This document shows, piece by piece, positions 51,845 to 60,462 of a DNA stretch of 64,000 nucleotides. How positions within the stretch are numbered: the stretch's first letter is position 1; the number at the start of each line of letters is the position of its first letter. The stretch lies in the NCBI RefSeq assembly GCF_002302635.1, contig NZ_CP022387.1, forward strand, positions 372,001-436,000, written 5' to 3'. The translations under genes and the position numbers were made by a program. The stretch is from Capnocytophaga stomatis (GTDB lineage: Bacteria > Bacteroidota > Bacteroidia > Flavobacteriales > Flavobacteriaceae). The notes beneath the pieces were generated by a model. The model was not told the origin of the DNA. It was given only the letters and a program-made list of their open reading frames with translations, and made no database searches.

Positions 51845-53236
51845 TTACTTTACGTAATTTACAAATTCTTTGCTCAAACCACTGGTTTCCAGAAGTTGTG
51901 CAAGAGCTTTATCCATCTCAAACATCGCCTGATAGCGTTTTATTTTAATCGCCGCCAAATAAAGATTTGCATCTGCTACATCGGTGGAATTACTGAATCC
52001 TTCCGTGAAAGATTTTTGACGCACACGAACCAATTCTTCAGCAAAACGCACACTTTTTTCTAAACTTTGTAATTGTTCTTGCTGCTTTTGTATTTCGGTA
52101 TAATATTTTTTGACCAAAGTTTGAATATCTTTTTCTGCTTGGGCTGTCAGAAGTTCCGCACTTTCCTTAACAGATTTTGCTTGTGCTATGCGATTTTTAT
52201 CCTGAAAACCATTAAACAAATTCCACTGAAGCCCAACTCCTACATACCAATTGTTAGGCTCAGTAATAGGTAAGTTTTTTTCCCAAATATATTTTTTCCC
52301 AACCACAGCCACATCCGGCAAAAAACCCGATTGTTGCACCTTGATATTCTGCTCTGCCATTTGTTTTTTCAATCGGGCTTGAACTATGGCAGGGTAATTT
52401 TCTTTTGCTTGTTGTTGGTAAAATTCCAATGGTTTAAGTACTCCCACCTCAAATAATTCGGTTGAAAGTTGTGTAAAAACACCTCCTTGCTCCCCTCCTA
52501 TCACTCCCCAAAGAGCCGTTTGAGCAAGTTCAAAATCCTTCTGTGAAGCCAAAAGCTCTCTCTCGGCATCGGTAACTGCTCTTTCTGCTTGCATCGTTTC
52601 GATTGGAGCAATCATTCCGTTTGCTTCAAGTTTTTGAGCATTGATATAGTGAGATTTAGCAGATTCCAACGCCTTCTGACGTACTTCAATTGCGGACTGT
52701 GCCAATTGCGTTTGGAAATAACGTTCAGCCAACTCCGAAATGAGTGCATTTTCAGTTTTTTCCAATTCCTCGTTAGCGATTTCAGCTTTGAAAGAACCTA
52801 CTTTGTTCGCAGCACGAACCTTTCCTCCTGCATATAGCACCCATTTAAGGTCTGCCGTAAATTTGAAAATATCAGGTTCTTGAAATTTGTAATTCCAATC
52901 TTGCTGAAAATGAGGCATCATAGGAGTGAGCAATTGTCCTAAAATTGGTGACGGAGGCAAAGTAGAAAGGGTTTGTGCTATTTTGTCACGAGTTCCGTTC
53001 ATATCCAAATACAAAGCATCACTCATATGCAAATAGCTCGCACTGAGCCCCACCTGAGGAAAATACAATCCTCTGTACGATTTTTGCTCAAAAACCGACG
53101 CTTCTTGTTGCTTTTCAACACCTTTTAGCTTTTGGTTTCTGCCATACATTTTATCCAAAGCCTCTGAAAAAGAAAGACTTTGGGCAGAAACATTAATCGC
53201 TAACAATCCAATAATAACTGTGAAAGAATATTTCAT
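51845..53236 (-). CDS. TolC-family outer-membrane efflux protein
   Basis: A 463-residue protein with a signal peptide (FTVIIGLLAINVSAQ) and two long coiled-coil repeats (SFSEALDKMYGRNQKLKGVEKQQE and the second after about residue 265, PLEFYQQQAKENYPAIVQARLKKQ). YVGVGLQWNLFNGFQDKNRIAQAK is a typical outer-membrane efflux-protein strand/turn motif. It forms the trimeric exit duct. First gene of the efflux operon, with a candidate promoter element TATTTTTG at 53262-53269 (minus strand). The Crp-family gene is 90 bases upstream on the same strand. Confidence 0.92.
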   Translation of the reverse strand: MKYSFTVIIGLLAINVSAQSLSFSEALDKMYGRNQKLKGVEKQQEASVFEQKSYRGLYFPQVGLSASYLHMSDALYLDMNGTRDKIAQTLSTLPPSPILGQLLTPMMPHFQQDWNYKFQEPDIFKFTADLKWVLYAGGKVRAANKVGSFKAEIANEELEKTENALISELAERYFQTQLAQSAIEVRQKALESAKSHYINAQKLEANGMIAPIETMQAERAVTDAERELLASQKDFELAQTALWGVIGGEQGGVFTQLSTELFEVGVLKPLEFYQQQAKENYPAIVQARLKKQMAEQNIKVQQSGFLPDVAVVGKKYIWEKNLPITEPNNWYVGVGLQWNLFNGFQDKNRIAQAKSVKESAELLTAQAEKDIQTLVKKYYTEIQKQQEQLQSLEKSVRFAEELVRVRQKSFTEGFSNSTDVADANLYLAAIKIKRYQAMFEMDKALAQLLETSGLSKEFVNYVK

Positions 53237-53326
53237 AAAAATGTTTTTGAAAATTCGGTGGCAAAAATAGCCTGTGTTTGTTTCAAAATTTTTAATATTT
53301 ATTAAAAAAGCTTTACAAAACGTAAA

Positions 53327-53899
53327 TCACTTATTTTTAGCCGTTTCTCGGCGAATTACGCTCAAAGTTTGCTGCGTAATTCCCAAGTAGGAAGCAATAT
53401 GCCCGAGCGAAACCCGTTGCAAAATTTTCGGATGCTGAGCAAGCAAATGCAGGTAACGCTCTTCCGCCGTTTGAAATTGCAAACCATAAATTTTATGATT
53501 TAGCATTTGTATGTAATTACTAAACTCCTTAAAAATCAATCTATTAATTTGAGGAATTGTTTCTAAATAATTTTCTATATCTTCAAAATTAGCAACCCTT
53601 AATATGCTATCGTCCAGTATTTCTATATTTTGAAAATGTCTTTCTTGCAGAAAAATATTTTGTGTTGAAAGACAAAACATATCCTCCGAAAAAAAGAAAT
53701 GAGTAATGTCCTTGCCATCTTTCTGATAAAACATCCGTGCCAGTCCTTTTTCAAAAAAGAAAACCTGTTGCGACTTGCTTCCTTCCTTAAAAAGAATCGT
53801 TCCCTTCTTTACCTCCTGATAATCAAATATTTTATCAACTTCTTCCAAAAGAGGCTTCGCTAATTTTATTTCTTGACGCAAATAATCAATTAATTCCAT
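53327..53899 (-). CDS. Crp/Fnr-family transcriptional regulator
   Basis: A 190-residue protein with an N-terminal cyclic-nucleotide-binding-like beta barrel (about residues 20-120; VKKGTILFKEGSKSQQVFFFEKGLARMFY) and a C-terminal winged HTH (about 150-188; VSLGHIASYLGITQQTLSVIRRETAK). There are no Fnr-type Cys clusters, and the barrel lacks an obvious cAMP phosphate-binding signature, which is usual for Bacteroidota members. It lies directly upstream of the efflux operon on the same strand and may regulate it. Confidence 0.9.
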   Translation of the reverse strand: MELIDYLRQEIKLAKPLLEEVDKIFDYQEVKKGTILFKEGSKSQQVFFFEKGLARMFYQKDGKDITHFFFSEDMFCLSTQNIFLQERHFQNIEILDDSILRVANFEDIENYLETIPQINRLIFKEFSNYIQMLNHKIYGLQFQTAEERYLHLLAQHPKILQRVSLGHIASYLGITQQTLSVIRRETAKNK

Positions 53900-53983
53900 C
53901 CAAAAAAGATTAATTATACCCGCAAATATAATGAGAAATTTTTGTTTATCAAACAGTTAATCCTATCAAATGATTAGGTAAAA

Positions 53984-54514
53984 TCACAAATTTCCCGAGG
54001 TGACTAAAACTTTCTCAAAAGCCTTGCGTGCAGAACCTCTAAAATAGACCTCACCACAATACACATACCCCAATTTTTCAACTATTTTGAGCATCGGGAT
54101 ATTATCAAAATTGGTGTCGATACGTACACTGAAAACATTATTTTGAATGCTTATTTCTTCAACTTTTTTAAGAATTTCTTTGCCTATTCCCTTGCCTTTA
54201 GCGTCTTTGGCCACAGCCATTCGATGCACAACCGCGTAACTTCCTTGTGTTCTCCACTTGCCTTCAATTACTTCATAAGCAGGCTCTTTATCAAAAATTA
54301 AAGCAAAATACGCTAATATTTTCCCTTCGGATTCAATCACATTTCCATATCCTTTTTCAATATCATTACGGATTGTTTTTTCATTCGGATAACCGTCCTG
54401 CCACTGCTGGCTCCCTTCTCGTTTACGCACTTCCTTTGCAAACAAAATAATGTCCCAAATTTCACAGAAATCAGCCGGCAAAGCCTTACGAAATTGATAA
54501 CTATTCTTTTTCAT
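53984..54514 (-). CDS. GNAT-family N-acetyltransferase
   Basis: A 176-residue acetyltransferase. The acetyl-CoA-binding motif A is VVHRMAVAKDAKGKGIGKEILKKVEE (about residues 93-118, with KGKGIG as the pyrophosphate loop); the C-terminal IPMLKIVEKLGYVYCGEVYF is motif B. The substrate is unknown. The ATG at 54514 is used in place of an in-frame TTG two codons upstream. It is separated by 84 bases from the Crp-family gene on the same strand and may be transcribed with it. Confidence 0.88.
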   Translation of the reverse strand: MKKNSYQFRKALPADFCEIWDIILFAKEVRKREGSQQWQDGYPNEKTIRNDIEKGYGNVIESEGKILAYFALIFDKEPAYEVIEGKWRTQGSYAVVHRMAVAKDAKGKGIGKEILKKVEEISIQNNVFSVRIDTNFDNIPMLKIVEKLGYVYCGEVYFRGSARKAFEKVLVTSGNL

Positions 54515-54540
54515 TTTCAAAAATCATAATAATAAAAATT

Positions 54541-54580
54541 CACCGAAGAAATTCAAACAAATATCCAAATTTCTTCAGTG
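54541..54580 (-). terminator. Intrinsic terminator after nhaA
   Basis: Stem CACCGAAGAAATT / AATTTCTTCAGTG with a 14-base loop; on the minus strand a T-rich run follows. Confidence 0.7.
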
Positions 54581-54641
54581 AATTCATATACAAAAACTAA
54601 ATTACATTTATCTGTAATTTACTGATAATCTGCAACAAATT

Positions 54642-55793
54642 TTATTCTTCCGCAACTATTTTTGATTTTAATGACAATTTTAATGTGACAAAACCAAGAA
54701 TACCCGCAGCCAATGAAGATATTAGGATAATTAATTTTGCGTTATTTATAATCAACTCATTATCAAAAGCTAACAATGTTATAAAAATCGACATCGTAAA
54801 TCCGATTCCTCCCAAAAGTCCTACTCCGAATATGGATTTCCAATTTAATTCGGAAGGCAACTTACAAAGCCCAAAAGTTACAGCCAAAAATGTCAATAAA
54901 AATATCCCCAAAGGTTTACCCACTACCAAACCAAGCAATATTCCCAAACTGTAATTTTCTGTTAGTGTTTCGGTAATGCTTCCACTAAACAAAATTGCCG
55001 TATTAGCCAACGCAAAAATAGGAAGAATCACAAAGGCAACCGGCTTATGTAGAAAATGTTGCAACACGTACGATGTTGATTTTTCATCTCCATTTCCAAA
55101 AGGAATTGCAAAGGCAAGCAACACACCCGTTATAGTAGCGTGAACTCCTGAATGTAGCATAAAGTACCACATAACAACACCGCCTATAATATAAGGAATC
55201 AAATTTCGTACTTTTAATCTGTTTAAAACCAATAAAAAAGCAAAAATACCTAATGCTATGAAAAGGTTGGACAAGAATAATTCCTTCGTGTAAAATATGG
55301 CAATGATAATAATCGCACCCAAATCATCAATTACAGCCAACGCAGTCAAGAAAACCTTCAACGACACCGGAACTCTGTTTCCTAACAAAGCTAAAATCCC
55401 CAAAGCAAAAGCAATGTCCGTTGCCATCGGAATTCCCGCTCCCGACTGAGTTTCAGTTCCAAAGTTAAACAGAAGATAAATTCCTGCCGGTAATAAAATT
55501 CCCCCTAATGCTCCAAAAATAGGAAGCAAGGCATCTTTGATGTTGGACAACTCACCTTTATATACTTCTCTTTCCAATTCCAAACCGATAAGCAAAAAGA
55601 ATATTGCCATTAATCCATCATTCACCCAGTGAGCTACGCTATGCCCTTGAAAATGAGTATTCCAAAAACCAAGATACCCCTCTCCAAAAGAACTATTTGC
55701 AACAAGTAACGAAATCGCTGTGCAAAAAATAAGCACCATTCCACCTGCTTTTTCACTATTAAAAAATTCTTTAAATAATTTTGTTTGCTTCAT
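54642..55793 (-). CDS. nhaA: Na+/H+ antiporter NhaA
   Basis: A 383-residue inner-membrane antiporter exporting Na+ in exchange for H+. About twelve helices. The key motifs are GLELEREVYKGEL (about residues 69-81), MATDIAFALGILALLG (about 125-140) and FLTALAVIDDLGAIIIIA (about 148-165), which contains the adjacent Asp pair of the transport site. The length matches the family (about 390). It stands alone on the minus strand with its own terminator. Confidence 0.95.
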   Translation of the reverse strand: MKQTKLFKEFFNSEKAGGMVLIFCTAISLLVANSSFGEGYLGFWNTHFQGHSVAHWVNDGLMAIFFLLIGLELEREVYKGELSNIKDALLPIFGALGGILLPAGIYLLFNFGTETQSGAGIPMATDIAFALGILALLGNRVPVSLKVFLTALAVIDDLGAIIIIAIFYTKELFLSNLFIALGIFAFLLVLNRLKVRNLIPYIIGGVVMWYFMLHSGVHATITGVLLAFAIPFGNGDEKSTSYVLQHFLHKPVAFVILPIFALANTAILFSGSITETLTENYSLGILLGLVVGKPLGIFLLTFLAVTFGLCKLPSELNWKSIFGVGLLGGIGFTMSIFITLLAFDNELIINNAKLIILISSLAAGILGFVTLKLSLKSKIVAEE

Positions 55794-56212
55794 CTAATCC
55801 TATCTTTTTACTTAAAAATTAAAAATTCAGGGACAAAAATAAGAAAAAACACATCAATAAACAACATTTTAAGAAAAAAATTAACAGTGCAAGACAAAAA
55901 ATTTAAAATTATCAACAATATTATTCCTATTATTATAAATATTTTATTATTTGAAATATTAAAACGAATTCTAACATAATATGACACTATAGTAATGTAA
56001 GGAATAAATTAAAAAACCAGCGGATTAAATGAAGTTCTGAGAAAGCAAATTTCTAATCACAATCTGCAAATCATTTTCAAAAAAGCTTCTAATTTGATTC
56101 AAAATTACTTTTATTGAAAAATAATTCATCAAAAACACAAAATATAAAAAACTAATTATCAGATAATTAAAAATGAATTATAAAAAAAAACTATTTTTTT
56201 TCGTCGCAGCTA
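55794..56212. other. AT-rich intergenic region, no gene seen
   Basis: About 420 bases between the divergent nhaA and tRNA-Glu genes. The composition is extremely AT-rich with many stop codons; a 64-codon open frame from 55785 is Lys/Ile/Asn-rich and has no protein-like features. It must contain the nhaA promoter, which I could not define. Confidence 0.5.
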
Positions 56213-56243
56213 TTGCAGGAATAAAAAATTGTTGTACATTTGC
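56213..56243 (+). promoter_or_regulatory. Promoter of the tRNA-Glu genes
   Basis: TTG at 56213-56215, a 19-base spacer, then TACATTTG and C (56235-56243): an essentially perfect Bacteroidota promoter about 43 bases before the first tRNA. Confidence 0.75.
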
Positions 56244-56285
56244 AACCGCAATGAAGCAGATGTAACATTGTAAGTTCTGAAAAAT

Positions 56286-56357
56286 GGTCCGTTCGTCTAG
56301 GGGTTAGGACGCCAGGTTTTCATCCTGGTAACAGGGGTTCGATTCCCCTACGGACTA
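56286..56357 (+). tRNA. tRNA-Glu (anticodon TTC), first copy
   Basis: A 72-base cloverleaf: acceptor GGTCCGT / ACGGACT (with a G-T first pair), D arm GTCTAGGGGTTAGGAC, anticodon arm CCAGG-TTTTCAT-CCTGG with anticodon TTC, and T arm AGGGG-TTCGATT-CCCCT. CCA is not encoded. Confidence 0.95.
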
Positions 56358-56395
56358 CAAATTTTCGTAACATAGAATAATAGTTTTGTTTTTAA

Positions 56396-56467
56396 GGTCC
56401 GTTCGTCTAGGGGTTAGGACGCCAGGTTTTCATCCTGGTAACAGGGGTTCGATTCCCCTACGGACTA
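56396..56467 (+). tRNA. tRNA-Glu (anticodon TTC), second identical copy
   Basis: Identical in all 72 bases to the copy at 56286; the 38-base spacer shows no second promoter, so the two are probably cut from one transcript. Confidence 0.95.
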
Positions 56468-56529
56468 CAAAAGTTTTTTAGATATAAACCTATATCTTTT
56501 TCAACTAAAAAATAAAGAAAGTATCAAAA

Positions 56530-56787
56530 ATGGCAAACCATAAATCAGCATTAAAGAGAATTAGAAGAAACGAAGCTGCTCGTCTGCGCAATCGTTACCA
56601 ACACAAAACAGCTCGTAACGCTGTTAGAAAGTTACGTGCATTAGAGAATTTGGATGAAGCTAAAGAGCTTTTCCCAAAAGTTGTTTCAATGATTGACAAG
56701 TTAGCTAAGAAAAATATTATTCATAGCAATAAAGCATCAAATTTAAAAAGTAGTTTAGCAAAACATCTGAACAAGTTAGCTAAATAG
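56530..56787 (+). CDS. rpsT: 30S ribosomal protein S20
   Basis: An 85-residue, strongly basic helical protein binding 16S r[39 protein letters not shown] is the standard S20 N-terminus and [22 protein letters not shown] the standard end. It lies 62 bases after the second tRNA-Glu and may be read from the same promoter. A terminator follows its stop codon by about 25 bases. Confidence 0.97.
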   Translation: MANHKSALKRIRRNEAARLRNRYQHKTARNAVRKLRALENLDEAKELFPKVVSMIDKLAKKNIIHSNKASNLKSSLAKHLNKLAK

Positions 56788-56813
56788 TCATTTAGGTTTT
56801 TAGATTTATTATT

Positions 56814-56849
56814 ATAGCCAGGTTATTCCATAACTTGGCTATATTTTTA
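56814..56849 (+). terminator. Intrinsic terminator after rpsT
   Basis: Stem ATAGCCAGGTTA / TAACTTGGCTAT with a five-base loop, followed by ATTTTTAT. Confidence 0.75.
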
Positions 56850-56942
56850 TATCTTTTGTTCAAAACTATTGCATTAATCAACTATTTTTCTCTTTTTTTT
56901 CTCATTTTAAAGCCTTATCTTTGGACTCTTAAAAATGTGGAT

Positions 56943-58109
56943 ATGGTATATCGGTTACTTATCATAATATTACTAACAGCCTCATATTCTTGTAGAAACA
57001 ATACAGGCACAAGCAAACTACCTAAGGAGCATAAGGTAAAGTCCATTGAGTTTGAAGAGTTCGGCATTGTGGATATTTCTGCAAATGCACAATCCGATAT
57101 TAGAAGCTGGAAGTCATTTCAATCGTTGATGCAAGTAATCGTTAGTATGGCTCCTTCAAAAATCAAAAATACCGAAAATCTTGTAAATTCAAACCCTGAT
57201 TCCTTATTGATTTACAATCGTTTATCTCCGACAAATAAAAAAACCATTCACGAAAATGCCACTGTTGAACGAGATTGGCGTACTCATAATGACCTGAAAG
57301 ACACTATTTTTCGGTTAGAGAAAAAAAAGGATCAAGAGTTTTCTTTCATACAATGGAATAAATTTCTGGTTAAAAATATTCCTTATACATTTTCTGTTTT
57401 TGTAAAAAACTTGAATTATAACACGGTGACTTTAGGATTTTCTGAAAAAGAAGAAGATTTGTCTAAAGAAATTTTTGTTTTGGATAGTTCCTACGTTGAA
57501 CACACTAATACGAAGAAAATCAAGTTACTTGATGATAATTGGAAGGAACTCCAGCTCACATTCGTTCCGAAAAATGAAGGTATACACGGTATCAAATTGT
57601 CTTTTGAAGAAGATTCAAAAAATGGAGATAATATTCTTTTTTATCGTCCAACTCTTCAAATTCCAACAAAATATTTCTCAAAAATTGGCGAATATTCTGA
57701 CAAAATTATCAAAGAGCAATCCTCTGTGGAAAGTTCTTACTACACTGTGTTCTTTTGGCTTATACAAATTGAAGAGGAACTCAAACAACTACTTGCGGAA
57801 GATGCTTTTCCTGAAAAAATTGAAGCACCTGCGGTAAAGGCTCGTTTCCGATTATTTGAGGCTCAGGTAAAAGAACTCGCTGATAATGTGAAAAATAACC
57901 CTAATTTTCAAAAAGAAGACGTCCAGAAAAGTATCAGAAATATGCAAAATACCTTTAATGATATTATCTTGAGAATTAATAATTTTTATGATAGTGACTT
58001 GGAAAGTCAAATGCAATACATTAAATCACAACCTGATACAATTCAAAAAACCGATAATAAAGACACAAAATCAACAAATAACCTACAAGATTTAGAAAAT
58101 ATAATGTAA
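56943..58109 (+). CDS. Lipoprotein of unknown function with C-terminal coiled coil
   Basis: A 388-residue protein beginning with a lipoprotein signal (LLIIILLTASYSCRNN, lipidated Cys near residue 17). The middle part (about 110-260) looks beta-rich (NIPYTFSVFVKNLNYNTVTLGFSE, DNWKELQLTFVPKNEGIHGIKLSF), as in a carbohydrate-binding jelly roll. The C-terminal third is helical and charged (EEELKQLLAEDAFPEKIEAP onward). I do not recognise the family. The ATG at 56943 starts the signal peptide; a TTG at 56835 would put the start inside the rpsT terminator. The fucosidase gene follows 53 bases later on the same strand, so they may share a transcript, but a functional link is not shown. Confidence 0.7.
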   Translation: MVYRLLIIILLTASYSCRNNTGTSKLPKEHKVKSIEFEEFGIVDISANAQSDIRSWKSFQSLMQVIVSMAPSKIKNTENLVNSNPDSLLIYNRLSPTNKKTIHENATVERDWRTHNDLKDTIFRLEKKKDQEFSFIQWNKFLVKNIPYTFSVFVKNLNYNTVTLGFSEKEEDLSKEIFVLDSSYVEHTNTKKIKLLDDNWKELQLTFVPKNEGIHGIKLSFEEDSKNGDNILFYRPTLQIPTKYFSKIGEYSDKIIKEQSSVESSYYTVFFWLIQIEEELKQLLAEDAFPEKIEAPAVKARFRLFEAQVKELADNVKNNPNFQKEDVQKSIRNMQNTFNDIILRINNFYDSDLESQMQYIKSQPDTIQKTDNKDTKSTNNLQDLENIM

Positions 58110-58162
58110 ATTAATATTTCATCAAAAAATATATAATTTAGCTTAATTAAATACTTATTACA

Positions 58163-60253
58163 ATGAAAACTACAAAAACGTTAGCTTTTTTAGCCATTGC
58201 GGGGCTACTATTTTCCTGCAAAACCATCCGAGAACCTCAAGCGGTCGGGGCAATTCCTTCACAACGTCAATTAGATTGGCATCAGTTGGAATATTATGCT
58301 TTTATTCATTTCAATATGAATACTTTTACCGATATGGAATGGGGGTTGGGAGATGAAAAACCTGAAAAATTTAATCCGACAAACTTAGATGTAAATCAAT
58401 GGGTTAGAGTCATCAAAAGTGCTGGTATGAAAGGAGTTATCATCACAGCTAAGCACCACGACGGATTCTGCCTATGGCCTTCTGCTTACACTGAGCATTC
58501 TGTAAAAAATTCTCCTTGGAAAAACGGAAAAGGAGATTTGCTAAAAGAACTTTCTGAAGCTTGTAAAAAAGCCGGATTGAAATTTGGTGTATATTTATCG
58601 CCTTGGGACAGACACCACGCAGCATACGGAAAAGAAGAATACGTCACATATTTCCACAACCAACTTCGTGAATTACTGACAAATTACGGAGAAATTTTTG
58701 AAGTTTGGTTTGACGGAGCTAACGGGGGTTCAGGCTATTATGGTGGAGCGAATGAAACTCGTAAAATTGACTCCAAAACTTATTATCAATGGGATAAGGT
58801 AACGCAAATTGTGCGAGAATTACAACCCAATGCTGTTATTTTTGGAGATGGAGGTCCTGACGTTCGCTGGATTGGAAACGAATACGGCTTCGGGACAGAA
58901 ACCAATTGGGCTTCTTTCAATAATGATAACACTTGGGCTGGACACTCCAAACGTGAACATCTGCAAAAAGGAGATGAAGACGGAGACAAATGGATTCCTG
59001 CAGAGGCTGATGTATCAATTCGTCCGGGATGGTATTACCACAAACGTGAAGATCACCAAGTGCGTTCATTGGAAGAGGTCGTGGCAATTTACTACAATTC
59101 TGTGGGAAGAAATGCCACTTTATTGCTAAATTTACCTGTTGATACCAGAGGATTAGTTCACGAAAATGATGTGAAACGATTAATGGAATTAAAATCCGTA
59201 ATTGATGCCGATTTTATTGATAACCTGATATCTAAAGCAAAAATTGAGGCTTCTAACGTACGAGAAAAACACTCTCTTTTTGATGTAAAAAACGTGGCTG
59301 ATGAAGACAACAGCACATATTGGACAACCGATGAAGGTATCAAAACTGCTATGTTGGAGTTTTCTTTCGATGAGCCTACAACCTTCAACCGATTTTTAAT
59401 TCAGGAGTACATTCCTTTAGGACAGAGAGTTAAAGAATTTAAACTTGAGTATCAAGCAAACGGACAATGGAATACAATTGACAAGCAAACTACCATCGGT
59501 TACAAACGTATTTTGCGTTTTGAGCCTGTCACTACTTCCAAAATTCGTTTTACAATCATTGATTCAAAAGATATTCCTATCATTTCAAACATTGGAATTT
59601 ACAATGCTCCTAACCTACTGGTTGCACCTAAATTCAAACGAACTAAAGACGGTGAAATTTCATTGTCTGCTCCGGAAAAAAACACAGAAATTTTCTATAC
59701 TTTGGATGGAACAAATCCTACGGAAAACTCTCTGAAATACGAAAATCCATTCTTTTTGAACGAGCCTACAACATTGAAAACCATCGCTTTTGACAGAGTA
59801 AGAAACAAATTCAGTGATGTATCAACTCATCAAGTAGATGTTTCAAAAAAATTATGGACTGTAACCGCTGTTAGTTCAGGTGATTTATCAAAAGCTACAA
59901 GCATTATTGATGAAAATCATAGCTCTTCGTTTTCAACTCCTCAAGAAGGTGTAAAACAATCTGTTACAATTGATTTAGGCGAAGTACTTGAATTAAAAGG
60001 ATTTACATATTTACCATCACAAGACAGATGGGCTTCGGGAACTATTAGCCATTACGTATTTGAAGTAAGCCTTGATGGAAAAAAATGGGTAAAAGCCTCT
60101 GAAGGCGAGTTCGGAAACATCAAAAATAATCCTATTCAGCAACGAATCCATTTCGATGCCAAAAAGGCTAAATTCATCAGACTAAGTTCTACTGCCGTTG
60201 TTGATGATTCAAACAGAGCTACTTTTGCAGAAATAGGAGTACTTACAAAATAA
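58163..60253 (+). CDS. GH29 alpha-L-fucosidase lipoprotein
   Basis: A 696-residue surface or periplasmic enzyme removing terminal alpha-L-fucose from glycans. The lipoprotein signal ends in LLFSCK (Cys near residue 19). The GH29 barrel (about 30-350) has FIHFNMNTFTDMEWGLGDE, ITAKHHDGFCLWPS and the nucleophile Asp184 in VWFDGANGG. A first F5/8 type C-like domain (about 365-490) is followed by a CHB_HEX_C-type segment (EIFYTLDGTNPTENS, about 515-560) and a second F5/8 C-like carbohydrate-binding domain (about 570-690). It suits foraging on host mucins or glycoproteins. No SusC/D pair is adjacent. Confidence 0.94.
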   Translation: MKTTKTLAFLAIAGLLFSCKTIREPQAVGAIPSQRQLDWHQLEYYAFIHFNMNTFTDMEWGLGDEKPEKFNPTNLDVNQWVRVIKSAGMKGVIITAKHHDGFCLWPSAYTEHSVKNSPWKNGKGDLLKELSEACKKAGLKFGVYLSPWDRHHAAYGKEEYVTYFHNQLRELLTNYGEIFEVWFDGANGGSGYYGGANETRKIDSKTYYQWDKVTQIVRELQPNAVIFGDGGPDVRWIGNEYGFGTETNWASFNNDNTWAGHSKREHLQKGDEDGDKWIPAEADVSIRPGWYYHKREDHQVRSLEEVVAIYYNSVGRNATLLLNLPVDTRGLVHENDVKRLMELKSVIDADFIDNLISKAKIEASNVREKHSLFDVKNVADEDNSTYWTTDEGIKTAMLEFSFDEPTTFNRFLIQEYIPLGQRVKEFKLEYQANGQWNTIDKQTTIGYKRILRFEPVTTSKIRFTIIDSKDIPIISNIGIYNAPNLLVAPKFKRTKDGEISLSAPEKNTEIFYTLDGTNPTENSLKYENPFFLNEPTTLKTIAFDRVRNKFSDVSTHQVDVSKKLWTVTAVSSGDLSKATSIIDENHSSSFSTPQEGVKQSVTIDLGEVLELKGFTYLPSQDRWASGTISHYVFEVSLDGKKWVKASEGEFGNIKNNPIQQRIHFDAKKAKFIRLSSTAVVDDSNRATFAEIGVLTK

Positions 60254-60302
60254 ATACAATTTCGTCGGCAAGCTTAATTTTGCTTCTGAAATAATCATAC
60301 GT

Positions 60303-60338
60303 AAAGTGAGTGAACAAAAATCACTCACTTTATTTTTT
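60303..60338 (+). terminator. Intrinsic terminator after the fucosidase
   Basis: Perfect stem AAAGTGAGTG / CACTCACTTT followed by ATTTTTTAT. Confidence 0.8.
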
Positions 60339-60462
60339 ATAAAAGATTGATTTACGAACACTTGTCAAAATTGTTAAAACCTTTGTTGAAAAGTTATTCC
60401 ATTATAGTACGAAAATTAATTTCTATGGTTTTATCTTTGGCAGAAATAATTCAATAACATAA

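Noticed and set aside
55785-55979. 64-residue protein near the nhaA start
   Set aside because: Composition reflects random AT-rich sequence and it overlaps the nhaA start codon region on the other strand.
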